A stretch of DNA of 64,000 nt, from assembly GCA_016124535.1 (NCBI GenBank), contig WGNK01000017.1, positions 62,001 through 126,000 of the forward strand, written 5' to 3'. The translations under genes and the position numbers were made by a program. The stretch comes from Azospirillum sp. GTDB lineage: Bacteria; Pseudomonadota; Alphaproteobacteria; Azospirillales; Azospirillaceae. Within the stretch, counting starts at the first letter, position 1, and each line of letters starts with the position of its first letter. Of the stretch, positions 1 through 7,867 are shown piece by piece. The notes beneath the pieces were generated by a model, which was not told where the DNA came from, did not search any database, and was given only the letters and a program-made list of their open reading frames with translations.

Positions 1-750
1 ATAGCGGTCGAGGACCAGCGGATCGTGGCCCGGAATCACGTTGGATCGCTCGCTCGCCAGCGCCCTCAAGCGGTCATAGCCCTCGAGGGTGTCGGCCAGG
101 CTGTGCAGAACCGGGAAGGCGCGACCCTGTTCCATGTTGGCGTAGAAATGGCTGGCATCCGAGGCAATGACCAGCCAGCCGCGGCGGGTCCACACCCGCA
201 CGACCTGCAGCCCCTTGCTATGACCGCCGATGAGGTGGACGCTGATGCCGGGTGCGATCTCGACGCTGCCGTCGTGAAAGCGGACGCGACCGGCGAACAG
301 CTTGCGCACCATCGCCACAACGTCGGCTTCTTCGTAAGGCAGCTTCAAGGCACCGTGGCACATGCAGCGACCGGTGCAGTAGGCGATCTCGGTGTCTTGC
401 AAATGGTACTTCGCATTCGGGAACATTTCATAGTTGCCGCAGTGGTCGAAATGCATGTGGGAGATGATCACGTCCTCGACCGTCTGCGGGTCTACGCCGA
501 TGGTCTTCAGTCCGTCTGCCGGCGAACGCAGAAATTGCCGCTTGCGTTTCAGCCCCATCGCCTCGTCGTAACCGGTGTCGACGACGAAGGTGCGGCCGTT
601 GCCCCTGATTGCCCAGACGAAATAGTCGAGCGGCGTCGCCAGGTCATGGCTGTCGCTGCCCAGCAGAGTGTGGGCCGCGGTGGCGGCCGGGTTGTGGCCA
701 TAGCGCACAGCGTAGACTTCATAGGGGTTCAGATATGGGTCCAGGGTCAT
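1..750 (-). CDS. Metallo-beta-lactamase fold hydrolase, N-acyl homoserine lactonase-like (3' end cut by window)
   Basis: An open frame starts with ATG at 750 and runs off the left edge, giving 250 residues without a stop. The zinc-binding motif SHMHFDHCGN places H98, H100, D102 and H103, and the remaining ligands of the fold are present as H177 (GGHSKG), D198 (ASDASHFY) and H242 (PGHDP). This ligand set and spacing fit the AiiA/AttM-type lactonase branch of the metallo-beta-lactamase superfamily, which opens lactone rings. Whether the substrate is an acyl-homoserine lactone cannot be read from sequence. It is the last visible gene of a leftward cluster with a cupin, a dehydrogenase and a GntR regulator, so a lactone intermediate of a catabolic route is equally plausible. 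No signal peptide is seen, so it is probably cytoplasmic. Confidence 0.82.
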   Translation of the reverse strand, partial: MTLDPYLNPYEVYAVRYGHNPAATAAHTLLGSDSHDLATPLDYFVWAIRGNGRTFVVDTGYDEAMGLKRKRQFLRSPADGLKTIGVDPQTVEDVIISHMHFDHCGNYEMFPNAKYHLQDTEIAYCTGRCMCHGALKLPYEEADVVAMVRKLFAGRVRFHDGSVEIAPGISVHLIGGHSKGLQVVRVWTRRGWLVIASDASHFYANMEQGRAFPVLHSLADTLEGYDRLRALASERSNVIPGHDPLVLDRY

Positions 751-874
751 GCCGTTCCTCGAGTCCTGGTTGATCCGGCGGACACGGCACAGCGGCGGCG
801 GTCCGGCCGGCCGGGGTATCGGTTTCCCGGAATCGCTCGGGGCGGCGGCAGGCGCCGTGCCCCGAACTCGCGGT

Positions 875-1273
875 TCAGCTGCCGGCGTACTGCTCGTCGG
901 TAACCGGCTCGAGCCACTCGACCACCACGCCGTCGATGCCTTCCTGCATGGAGATGTGGGTCATCGTCGTGGTCGGACCGCCGCCGTGCCAGTGCTTCTC
1001 GCCGGGCGGAATCCAGATGACGTCGCCGGCACGGATTTCCTGGATCGGCCCGCCCCAGCCCTGGATGCGGCCGGTGCCGTAGGTCACGTAGAGGGTCTGC
1101 CCCATCGGGTGGGTGTGCCAGTGGGTCCGCGCTCCGGGCTCGAAGGTGACCACGTTGGATTTCAGCAGCGCCGGCGCCGGCGCCTCGATGATTGGATCCT
1201 GCCAGACCGTGCCGGTGAAGGCGCTCGCCGGCGCCCTGCGCGACGGGACGGAACCGCTGCGTTTGATCTCCAT
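875..1273 (-). CDS. Cupin-domain protein, (R)-mandelonitrile lyase-like
   Basis: This 132-residue single-domain cupin starts at ATG 1273, just after a GAGGAGGAAACC ribosome-binding site; the frame is open further upstream but only this start has such a site. The first cupin motif gives H53, H55 and Q59 and the second gives H94 (GEKHWH). These are the four metal ligands and the same numbering as I recall for the manganese hydroxynitrile lyase of Granulicella. Many relatives are annotated only as cupins near carboxymuconolactone decarboxylases, so the exact reaction is open: a small metal-dependent lyase or isomerase is the safest reading. It sits between the dehydrogenase and the lactonase-like gene on the same strand with short gaps, so co-transcription is likely. 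Confidence 0.85.
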   Translation of the reverse strand: MEIKRSGSVPSRRAPASAFTGTVWQDPIIEAPAPALLKSNVVTFEPGARTHWHTHPMGQTLYVTYGTGRIQGWGGPIQEIRAGDVIWIPPGEKHWHGGGPTTTMTHISMQEGIDGVVVEWLEPVTDEQYAGS

Positions 1274-1402
1274 GGTTTCCTCCTCTCGGTCGGCCGCTTC
1301 CGCCCGGCACCTGCTGCGCCGTGCGGGCGCGCGGCTATTGTGATGTGATTGTTCGTCGCTCCGCCGCAATCCTCCCGCGACTGAGCCGCAGGTCGAGCGC
1401 GA

Positions 1403-2308
1403 CTAAACCGCGGTGGGGGCACCGTGAAGTTCCAGCCCCGCCGCCTTCTCCATCAGTGTCACCACCCTGGTAAAGTCGGATTCGGGACCGAGCGCATCGA
1501 CCGCGCGCCGCCAGATCTCGAGGACAACCTGGCAGGCCTCCAGCGACAGCCCCATCGATCGCGCTTCCGCCATGAACAAATCCACGTCCTTGTGCATGAG
1601 GCCGGTGGAGAAGCCATAGTCGAAGCTGCGCGGCAGGATCGATTGCGGAAATTTCTGCATCGTCGCGGTGTTGCGGCCGCTGCCGACATTGATCACGTCG
1701 ATCATGACACCGGGCTGAATGCCGGCCTTGGCCCCCATGACCACGGCCTCTGCGCTCAGCACCATGGCCGCGGCCGAGAGCATATTGTTGACCAGCTTCA
1801 TCGTCTGTGCCAGTCCGGGTTTTTCGCCGATATAGAACGGCTTGCCGATCACCCGCAGCGTCGGCAGAAGCTCCTCGTAGTCGGCGCCGGGGCCGGAGAA
1901 CATCACGGCGAGCGTGCCCGCCCTGGCACCGCCAACGCCGCCGCTGACCGGACAGTCGATCCAGCGTATCCCGAGTCCCGCCACCGTCTCATCGAGGCGT
2001 GCCGCCATGTGCGGCCCGGTTGTCGACAGATCGACGATTCGCTTCACCCGCTGGCCGGGGGCGAGGCCGGTCTCGCCGAGTACCGCGGCCTGCACAATCG
2101 CCGGGGTCGGCAGCGACAGCAGGATGGTCCCGACCTGCGCCGCGACGTCTGCGACCGACGCCGCTCGCGCCGCCCCGCGCGCGACAAGGGGGTGCATCGC
2201 GCGCTCTCGCGTGTCGTAAACGACGAGCGAATGCCCCGCATCCATCAGACGTCCGGCGATCGGCAGACCCATATTGCCGATTCCGACGAATCCAAATGTC
2301 TCGCTCAC
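1403..2308 (-). CDS. NAD(P)-dependent beta-hydroxyacid dehydrogenase (3-hydroxyisobutyrate dehydrogenase family)
   Basis: The 301-residue protein begins with the Rossmann motif GFVGIGNMG (residues 6-14). It carries the substrate-binding stretch DCPVSGGVGGA near 118-128 and the catalytic lysine K171 in the MKLVNN motif, all hallmarks of the family that includes 3-hydroxyisobutyrate dehydrogenase, tartronate semialdehyde reductase and related enzymes. The start is GTG at 2308, supported by GGGAGG a few bases upstream. Length is normal for the family. It lies downstream of a GntR regulator and one of two identical-class operator sites, so it is probably the main enzyme of a regulated small catabolic operon. 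The substrate is not determinable here. Confidence 0.88.
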   Translation of the reverse strand: MSETFGFVGIGNMGLPIAGRLMDAGHSLVVYDTRERAMHPLVARGAARAASVADVAAQVGTILLSLPTPAIVQAAVLGETGLAPGQRVKRIVDLSTTGPHMAARLDETVAGLGIRWIDCPVSGGVGGARAGTLAVMFSGPGADYEELLPTLRVIGKPFYIGEKPGLAQTMKLVNNMLSAAAMVLSAEAVVMGAKAGIQPGVMIDVINVGSGRNTATMQKFPQSILPRSFDYGFSTGLMHKDVDLFMAEARSMGLSLEACQVVLEIWRRAVDALGPESDFTRVVTLMEKAAGLELHGAPTAV

Positions 2309-2454
2309 GCTTCCCTCCCGATCAGGCGAAGTCCGTCGGCCATGCCCCCGATGGTGTTGGTCTTTTCGTGGTCGCTGACCGGCGGGCGAACCGTCCCCCG
2401 CACGACCGGCCCCGCGACCGGCTTGTTCATTGGTGGCATCATAGGCATGTTATG

Positions 2455-2467
2455 ATCGTAATACAAT
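2455..2467. promoter_or_regulatory. Putative GntR/FadR-type operator upstream of the dehydrogenase
   Basis: The 13-bp near-palindrome ATCGTAATACAAT fits the TNGTNNNACNA pattern typical of the FadR subfamily of GntR regulators. It lies about 150 bp upstream of the dehydrogenase start. Its reverse complement, ATTGTATTACGAT, differs at one base from the site at 3329-3341 upstream of the regulator gene. Binding is inferred. Confidence 0.6.
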
Positions 2468-2548
2468 CATCTCGATTGCCCGCAGCCGGTGTCCCCCGCC
2501 GCCGCCGGGCGGGCGGCGGCACGGCGCCATCCGCGGCCGAGACGATGT

Positions 2549-3250
2549 TCAGCCGTTGCGCTTCGGCTCGTGGGTGTCGATCGAGAAGGTGTGCATGGCG
2601 GCGGCGGCGGCGCGGCGCACATGGTCCACCGCGATCCCTTTGGCCTTCACCGGATCCCGCTGGTCGAGAGCCGTGAGCAGCGCCTGCAGTTCACTCAGGC
2701 TCTGCGGCCACCGGTTCGGCACCTGGAGCGACAGCGCACGCAGCAGCATGGTGCGTGTGTTCAGCATATAGAGTGCCTTGCCCAGAGCCTCGTTGCCGGT
2801 GCCGGCTATCAGGCAGCCATAGAACTTGTTCTTCAAGGCCAAGCGCTTGGCCGCATCCTCCGACTGCTTTAACTCGTCAAAGGCCGCATGCAGGGCCTGC
2901 AGATCGGCCTCGCTTCCATGCTCGGCGAACAGCTGTGCGGCCAGCCCTTCGAGCACTTCGCGCACCTGGTAGATGCCGATTGCCTGGGCCGCGCTGATCC
3001 GCGCCACCACCGGCCCTTTGTGGGCGATCACCTCGATCAGCCCTTCCGATTCCAGCTGGCGCAAGGCTTCGCGGACCAGCGTCCGGCTGACCCCGGTCAT
3101 TTCGCACAGGTCCCGCTCGGGCATGCGCTCACCCGGCCTGAAGCGGCCCACGGCAATCGCCTGACGGATGCTCTCGGTCACGCCATGACGCAAGGTTGCC
3201 GCCGGGCGGGGAACCAGAAACTCCTGATCGCTCGATTTCGCTTCGCTCAT
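2549..3250 (-). CDS. GntR-family transcriptional regulator (FCD/FadR-type)
   Basis: This is a 233-residue regulator with a winged helix-turn-helix over about residues 17-85, including the typical stretch VSRTLVREALRQLESEGL. An all-helical ligand-binding C-terminal domain of the FCD type follows (REVLEGLAAQLFAEHG onward). The chosen start is ATG at 3250; the frame stays open to 3358, but the extra residues are not family-like. It is the first gene of the leftward cluster with the dehydrogenase, cupin and lactonase-like genes. A palindromic site about 80 bp upstream of the start, and a matching one before the dehydrogenase, suggest autoregulation and control of the enzymes. The ligand is probably a small organic acid, by family habit only. 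Confidence 0.88.
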   Translation of the reverse strand: MSEAKSSDQEFLVPRPAATLRHGVTESIRQAIAVGRFRPGERMPERDLCEMTGVSRTLVREALRQLESEGLIEVIAHKGPVVARISAAQAIGIYQVREVLEGLAAQLFAEHGSEADLQALHAAFDELKQSEDAAKRLALKNKFYGCLIAGTGNEALGKALYMLNTRTMLLRALSLQVPNRWPQSLSELQALLTALDQRDPVKAKGIAVDHVRRAAAAAMHTFSIDTHEPKRNG

Positions 3251-3328
3251 GCGTGACACAGGTCTCTCGTCGATCGGGGCGGTCGTGACACCGGCCCATC
3301 CCCGACCGATGCCGGGGCTGCGCGCATT

Positions 3329-3341
3329 ATTGTAGTACGAT
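3329..3341. promoter_or_regulatory. Putative GntR/FadR-type operator upstream of the regulator gene
   Basis: ATTGTAGTACGAT matches TNGTNNNACNA and is nearly palindromic around its central base. It lies upstream of the GntR start in the likely promoter region. Together with the site at 2455-2467 it forms a two-site set expected for an autoregulated local repressor. Confidence 0.6.
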
Positions 3342-3504
3342 AGCAACCGCCAAAGCACCGATTATTGGTGCAGATGCCGTAATGGGCCTGGGTCCAGGGG
3401 ATAGGCTGGACGGGCGGCTGTCCCTCAGAGTGATGGTGACAACGACGGGGTCCGGGAACCCGGCCCCAAGCATCCACGGGGGACAGCCATGGACTTATTA
3501 TGCC

Positions 3505-3870
3505 GGCATTGACGTGTTCTCTTTCTTGAAGGAGTTGGGCTTCGGCTTCGGCATTCGCTGCCGTGGCAACCTGTCGAACGCTGGACCATCGCGCCCAGCT
3601 TCAGGGATATTGAGGATTTGGTCTTTGGCATGGGGCTTGGAGCCACCCGCATCGGCGAACCCACCCGGCTTGGACCGCCTGCTCAAGTCCAACACCGCAA
3701 AGACCCGACCCCATTCCCTGTTCGGCCAAGGATGCATGCTCTTCCAACTCATCCCGACCTTGCCCGAGATAAGGCTCCAGCCCCTGATGACACGCTTCGC
3801 CGAAGTCATCTCCGAGGCCAAATCGTTCAAGGGCCGATACTCGGTGGCAGAAAAATCAGGAAATCGCTGA
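3505..3870 (+). pseudogene. Degraded IS4-family transposase remnant
   Basis: Three pieces of an IS4-type transposase survive in different frames. The first reads FSFLKELGFGFGIR and starts near 3517. The second, shifted by a frame, carries ERWTIAPSFRDIEDLVFGMG with the conserved glutamate-bearing block, near 3572-3631. The third reads DRLLKSNTAKTRPHSLF and continues to a stop at 3870. The segments that should join them are missing, so this is an internally deleted and frameshifted copy rather than a working transposase. I see no clear terminal inverted repeats. It lies between the catabolic cluster and the small exported proteins, which suggests that this junction was once an insertion point. 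Confidence 0.75.
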
Positions 3871-4205
3871 GGGATTTATCCCCTGACCTCTTTGATGGCG
3901 AAGACTTCACGGTCAGTCGCCCGCTTGTCCGAGCCACAGCGCCTTGTCCCCGATTGCTGTACGTCAGGTCGCAGTTTTGATTCCGCTTCTTTCAGGCTCC
4001 CCTCCCAGGGAGTCGGACCTTGCTCTTCACTAATTCTTCGTCCGATCAAGCGGGATTGAGGACTTCAACCTCCAAGCGGCCAGACATGCTCAGCACACAA
4101 CCCGGTTAACCTGAGTTTGGAGCCCTGGGTCGCGTGCCGTCGGGCTTGACCGATCCGGTTCCAGGCCCGAGATTGTGCGGCACCAACCGATCCCGAGGTG
4201 ACGAC
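3871..4205. other. Intergenic stretch without recognisable gene
   Basis: This stretch lies between the IS4 remnant and the first small exported protein gene. No frame shows a credible start, ribosome-binding site and protein-like composition. It may include further decayed insertion-sequence DNA and must contain the promoter for the gene at 4206. Confidence 0.5.
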
Positions 4206-4553
4206 GTGGCACGACTGGTGCTGGCGCTGGCTCTGCTGTTCGCGACCCCGGCGCCGAGCCATGCCGGCGCTGATCTGGCGCGTGACCTGGGCCAGGCTTG
4301 CGTCTTTGGTGCGACGCTGTTCGGCACTGCTGCGGTCCTGACCGGTTCAGCGAGCCTCGCGGCGGGGGTCGGCGCTACCACTTTGTTGCCGGCCGGCGTT
4401 GCCTCCGCGGCGGTTGGCTGCGGTCTGATCGTGATCTCCGAACTGGCCGGACGCTTGTTCGGCCAGCTTTACGACGGCCTGACCTGGCGGCGGCTACCTC
4501 GCTCGCTGCCGGTCACCCCTGGCTTCGCACCGCGCCACCAGGACCGCGCCTGA
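4206..4553 (+). CDS. Small exported or membrane protein, function unknown (paralogue of the gene at 5497)
   Basis: The 115-residue protein starts at GTG 4206, preceded by a good GAGGTGA ribosome-binding site. Residues 1-20 form a clear signal peptide ending SHA. The mature part begins with LARDLGQAC and holds two hydrophobic alanine/glycine-rich segments, the second containing AVGCG, and ends with a short stretch around LYDGLTWRR. The same plan (signal peptide, LARD-x-G-x-x-C, two hydrophobic stretches, a VGC motif, then YD-x-L-x-W) is seen in the gene at 5497. No known family is recognised. A membrane-embedded or envelope protein with two conserved cysteines is the most that can be said. It is 20 bp upstream of a DMT transporter and is probably co-transcribed with it. 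Confidence 0.7.
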   Translation: MARLVLALALLFATPAPSHAGADLARDLGQACVFGATLFGTAAVLTGSASLAAGVGATTLLPAGVASAAVGCGLIVISELAGRLFGQLYDGLTWRRLPRSLPVTPGFAPRHQDRA

Positions 4554-4573
4554 CCGCCGGCGCCGGTCCCCCG

Positions 4574-5452
4574 ATGAGCTTTCGCGACAGTCTGATCGCC
4601 CTGGCCGTGGTTGCCTTGTGGGGCTGCAACTTCGCGGTGGCCAAATTCGGGCTGACCGAATTTCCGCCGTTGTTTCTGATGGTGCTGCGCTTCAGCCTGG
4701 TCGCGCTGTTGCTGGTGCCGTTCGTGGCGGTCCCGGTCGGCCGGCTGCGCCAGGTCTTTCTGCTGTCGGTCAGCTTGGGCGGGCTGCATTTCCCGCTGAT
4801 TTTTTCCGGCCTGGCCGATCTCGACGCCGCCACCGCCTCGATTGCGGTGCAGCTCGAGGTCCCGTTTGCCTCGCTGCTGGCGGCCCTGGTGTTCAAGGAC
4901 ATGCTTGGGTGGCGGCGATCGGCTGGCATGCTGGTGGCCTTCGCCGGGATCGCGATCATCGCCGGCGAACCGCGCCTGGCCGGCCGGCTCGGGCCGCTCG
5001 CCCTGGTCGTCGCAGCCAGCTTCGCCTTCGCGGTCGCCAGCATCCAGATCAAGGCCTTGGGACCAATCAATGGCTTCGCTCTCAACGGCTGGATAGCGCT
5101 GTTTGCCGTACCGCAATTGCTGGTCGGATCGCTGCTGCTCGAAAGCGGGCAGCTGGCGGCGCTGGCCGCGGCCGACTGGCGTGGCTGGGGGGCTGTGCTC
5201 TACATGGCTTTGATTTCGACGATTGTCGCCTATGGCGCCTGGTATTTTCTGGTCGGACGCTATCCGGTCAACCAGACTATGCCCTGGCTGCTGACCACGC
5301 CGGTCTTCGGGGTGCTGGCCGGTGTCGTGATCCTGGGCGAAGCCGTGACGCCGCCGCTTTTGCTCGGCGGTGCCTTGACCGTTGCCGGCGTCGCCGTCAT
5401 CGTGATCCGCCGGCCACGGACGATCGTTCCGCCGGCAGCCAATCCGGGCTGA
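4574..5452 (+). CDS. EamA/DMT-superfamily transporter
   Basis: This is a 292-residue integral membrane protein with about ten hydrophobic segments and the internal two-fold EamA repeat. The first half opens with LAVVALWGCNFAVAKFG, and the second half includes a segment like STIVAYGAWYFLVGRYP. ATG 4574 is chosen because the membrane protein begins right there; the frame is open upstream but encodes no family-like residues. It most resembles the amino-acid metabolite exporters (RhtA/YdcZ-like sense, EamA). The substrate is unknown. It lies between two paralogous small exported proteins on the same strand, suggesting a three-gene unit. Confidence 0.88.
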   Translation: MSFRDSLIALAVVALWGCNFAVAKFGLTEFPPLFLMVLRFSLVALLLVPFVAVPVGRLRQVFLLSVSLGGLHFPLIFSGLADLDAATASIAVQLEVPFASLLAALVFKDMLGWRRSAGMLVAFAGIAIIAGEPRLAGRLGPLALVVAASFAFAVASIQIKALGPINGFALNGWIALFAVPQLLVGSLLLESGQLAALAAADWRGWGAVLYMALISTIVAYGAWYFLVGRYPVNQTMPWLLTTPVFGVLAGVVILGEAVTPPLLLGGALTVAGVAVIVIRRPRTIVPPAANPG

Positions 5453-5496
5453 GCCCCGGCGGCTGCCGGGGCTCAGCCTGATCGAGGAGGACTGCG

Positions 5497-5781
5497 ATGC
5501 GAAAACTGTTGATCGTTCTGGCGGTGATTTCGGCCACGGCCACGCCCAACCTGGCCCAGGCCAGCCTGGCCCGCGACGCTGGGATTTCCTGCGCCTATAG
5601 CGGCGCACTGCTGGCGGCAGCGACCTATTTCGGTCTGCTGGCGCCGCTCGGCGGTGCGGTGGTGACCTGGCCGGCGGGATCGATCATTGCCCAGAATGCC
5701 CTGGTCGGCTGCGCCATCGGCACCGCCGGCACCACGGCCGCGCACGCCTTTTCCTGGATCTACGACACGCTGTTCTGGTAA
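5497..5781 (+). CDS. Small exported or membrane protein, function unknown (paralogue of the gene at 4206)
   Basis: The 94-residue protein has an N-terminal signal peptide (MRKLLIVLAVISATATPNLAQA) and a GAGGAGG ribosome-binding site just upstream. The mature part starts SLARDAGISC, followed by hydrophobic segments, a VGCAIG motif and a terminal IYDTLFW. Its layout and motif order match the product of the gene at 4206, including both cysteines and the YD-x-L-x-W end, so the two are probably diverged duplicates now flanking the DMT transporter gene. No known domain is recognised. A strong hairpin lies just downstream. Confidence 0.72.
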   Translation: MRKLLIVLAVISATATPNLAQASLARDAGISCAYSGALLAAATYFGLLAPLGGAVVTWPAGSIIAQNALVGCAIGTAGTTAAHAFSWIYDTLFW

Positions 5782-5810
5782 ATCGCAAAGGGCGTTTACG
5801 GCAGGAAAAG

Positions 5811-5840
5811 ACGGCCAGGGCGGAAAACCGCCCTGGCTGC
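5811..5840 (-). terminator. Rho-independent terminator for lldP
   Basis: A perfect 10-bp inverted repeat (GCCAGGGCGG / CCGCCCTGGC) with a four-base loop lies between the convergent ends of the small exported protein gene and lldP. On the minus strand the stem is followed within three bases by a run of T, so it is oriented to stop lldP transcription. It may also act on the plus strand, less efficiently. Confidence 0.75.
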
Positions 5841-5845
5841 TTAGC

Positions 5846-7492
5846 TCACGGAATCATCCACGGGAAGACATAGGCCTGCAACGTCGTCACCACACCGATG
5901 ATGCAGACGAACAGGATGCTGTGCTTCAGCGTGAAGCGGAACAGATTGGCTTCATGCCCGACCAGCCCCACCGCCGCGCAGGCGACCGCGATCGACTGAG
6001 GCGAGATCATCTTGGCGGTGACGCCACCGGTGGTATTGGCAGCGACCATCAGGACATTGCTGATACCGACCTGATTGGCGGTGGTCGCCTGCAGTGCGCC
6101 GAACAGGGCATTCGACGAGGTGTCCGACCCGGTCAGGAACACGCCGAGCCACCCCAGCACCGGCGAGAAGAACGAGAACGCCTTGCCAGTGCCGGCCAGC
6201 AGCAGCGCCAGGGTGGTTGACAACCCGGAGGCATTGGCGATGAAGGCGAAGGCGAGCACGGTACCGATCGTGTAGATCGGCCATTTAAGTTCGTTCAGGG
6301 TGCTGCCGAACACGGCAATGCCGTCGGCCACTTTGACCCGCAGGAACAAGATCGTCAGGATCGCGGCAATCAGGATCGCGGTGCCGGTCGCCGAGACCAG
6401 GTTCAGGGTATAGACCGCGGGAAGCGCCTTGGACGCTGCGACAATCGGCGGGACCTTGGCCACCAGATTGTGCAGGTTGGGGATTTCCCACACGATATTG
6501 GTGAAGGCGAGCGCCGCCCCCTTGGCGAACAGAGCCTTAAACGGCTTCAGGCTCCAGATGATCACCATGATGGTGAGCAGCAGGAACGGCGACCATGCTG
6601 TGAATATCTGGCCCAGCGTGTAGTCGTGGGTGTGTTTTTCTTCGCTACTCTCTTCCTTGAACCGGAAGATGTTTTTTGGCTTCCAGAATTTCAGGAAGAC
6701 GGTAATGCAGATCAGGCTGATCAACGCCGAGGTGATGTCGGGCAACTCGGGGCCGATGTAGTTCGAGGTAAAGAATACTCCGATCGAGAAGCTGACGCCG
6801 CAGACCAGGATCGCCGGCCAGGTTTCCTTGATGCCTTTCATGCCGTCCATGACAAAGACGATCCAGAACGGCACAAAGACGCCGAGCAGTGGCAACTGGC
6901 GGCCGGCCATGGCACCAATCTTGAAAGGGTCGAGGCCGGAGACCTGCCCGGCGACAATGATCGGAATGCCGACCGCGCCGAACGCGACCGGGGCGGTGTT
7001 GGCGATCAGGCACAAGCCGGCGGCGTAGAGCGGATTGAAGCCCAGGCCCACAAGCAACGCCGCGGTGATCGCCACCGGCGCGCCGAACCCGGCCGCTCCC
7101 TCCAGAAACGCACCGAACGAAAAACCGATCATCAGCATCTGCAGCCGTTGATCGGCGGTGATCGACACCACCGAGGCGCGGATGATCTCGAACTGCCCGG
7201 TCTTGACCGACAGCTTGTAGAGGAACACCGCGGCCACAATGATCCAGGCGATCGGCCATAGCCCGAAGACGAAGCCCTGGACCACCGCCATCACGGCCGA
7301 GATCGTCGGCATCTGGTAGAACAAGACCGCAACTGCCAAAGCCGCCAGAACCGTGACGGTACCGGCGATATAGCCCTTGACCCGCAACACGGCGAGCGAG
7401 ACGAAGAAGATCACGATGGGAATCGCGGCAATCGCCGATGAAAGCCAAAGATTTCCCGCCGGATCATAAACTTGTGACCAAATCATGGGCAT
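5846..7492 (-). CDS. lldP: L-lactate permease (LldP family)
   Basis: The 548-residue membrane protein matches E. coli LldP over its whole length as I remember it. It begins near [15 protein letters not shown], and recognisable stretches include [28 protein letters not shown], the highly conserved [16 protein letters not shown] and [10 protein letters not shown]. It takes up lactate or glycolate with protons across the inner membrane. The start at 7492 (a second ATG is two codons inside) follows GGGGAAA; the frame is open further upstream, but those residues are not LldP-like. No lactate dehydrogenase gene is adjacent. The leader is unusually AT-rich for this genome and probably contains the promoter. 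A terminator hairpin follows the gene. Confidence 0.93.
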   Translation of the reverse strand: MPMIWSQVYDPAGNLWLSSAIAAIPIVIFFVSLAVLRVKGYIAGTVTVLAALAVAVLFYQMPTISAVMAVVQGFVFGLWPIAWIIVAAVFLYKLSVKTGQFEIIRASVVSITADQRLQMLMIGFSFGAFLEGAAGFGAPVAITAALLVGLGFNPLYAAGLCLIANTAPVAFGAVGIPIIVAGQVSGLDPFKIGAMAGRQLPLLGVFVPFWIVFVMDGMKGIKETWPAILVCGVSFSIGVFFTSNYIGPELPDITSALISLICITVFLKFWKPKNIFRFKEESSEEKHTHDYTLGQIFTAWSPFLLLTIMVIIWSLKPFKALFAKGAALAFTNIVWEIPNLHNLVAKVPPIVAASKALPAVYTLNLVSATGTAILIAAILTILFLRVKVADGIAVFGSTLNELKWPIYTIGTVLAFAFIANASGLSTTLALLLAGTGKAFSFFSPVLGWLGVFLTGSDTSSNALFGALQATTANQVGISNVLMVAANTTGGVTAKMISPQSIAVACAAVGLVGHEANLFRFTLKHSILFVCIIGVVTTLQAYVFPWMIP

Positions 7493-7867
7493 TTTCCCCG
7501 TGTAAGGTTCTGCCCGCCGCGAGGGCGGGCGAGCCGATGCTTCCCCCCAAAAAGCACGGCCTTGGGAACTAACCGAAGACGCAGCCGATCCGGCACCGAT
7601 GCGGCCGACGCTCGGGATGATAAACAAAGTTGCTGACGGTCTCCATTTCGGGAGCCCGCGCCACTTTACTTCCATTCGTTTGTCGACAGATCCTTAGAAG
7701 CACTCTTTTTCTTGTTTATTTGCCGTTTATTTTGGCATTTATTTAGCAGCAACAATCAGCCCAACTGAGGCTTTACCAATACTGGGTATGTTAGAGCCTT
7801 CAAGCCGTGCGAGGCAATGGCGTTATCTTTAGGTGCCGAATTAACTGTTCGGTGTGGCGATCCGGCA
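7493..7867. other. AT-rich intergenic region upstream of lldP
   Basis: This 375-bp stretch separates the lldP start from the end of the pentapeptide-repeat gene, both leftward. The part around 7690-7760 is much richer in A and T than its surroundings, with several T runs and TTTATTT-like repeats. This suggests the lldP promoter and regulator sites. No credible gene is seen. Confidence 0.55.

Noticed and set aside
3382..3870. Intact 162-codon gene
   Set aside because: Only pieces of the frame match IS4 transposases and the matching blocks switch frame, so it is a pseudogene.
4298..4573. Upstream start for the first DMT transporter
   Set aside because: The extra residues overlap the small exported protein gene in another frame and are not membrane-like.
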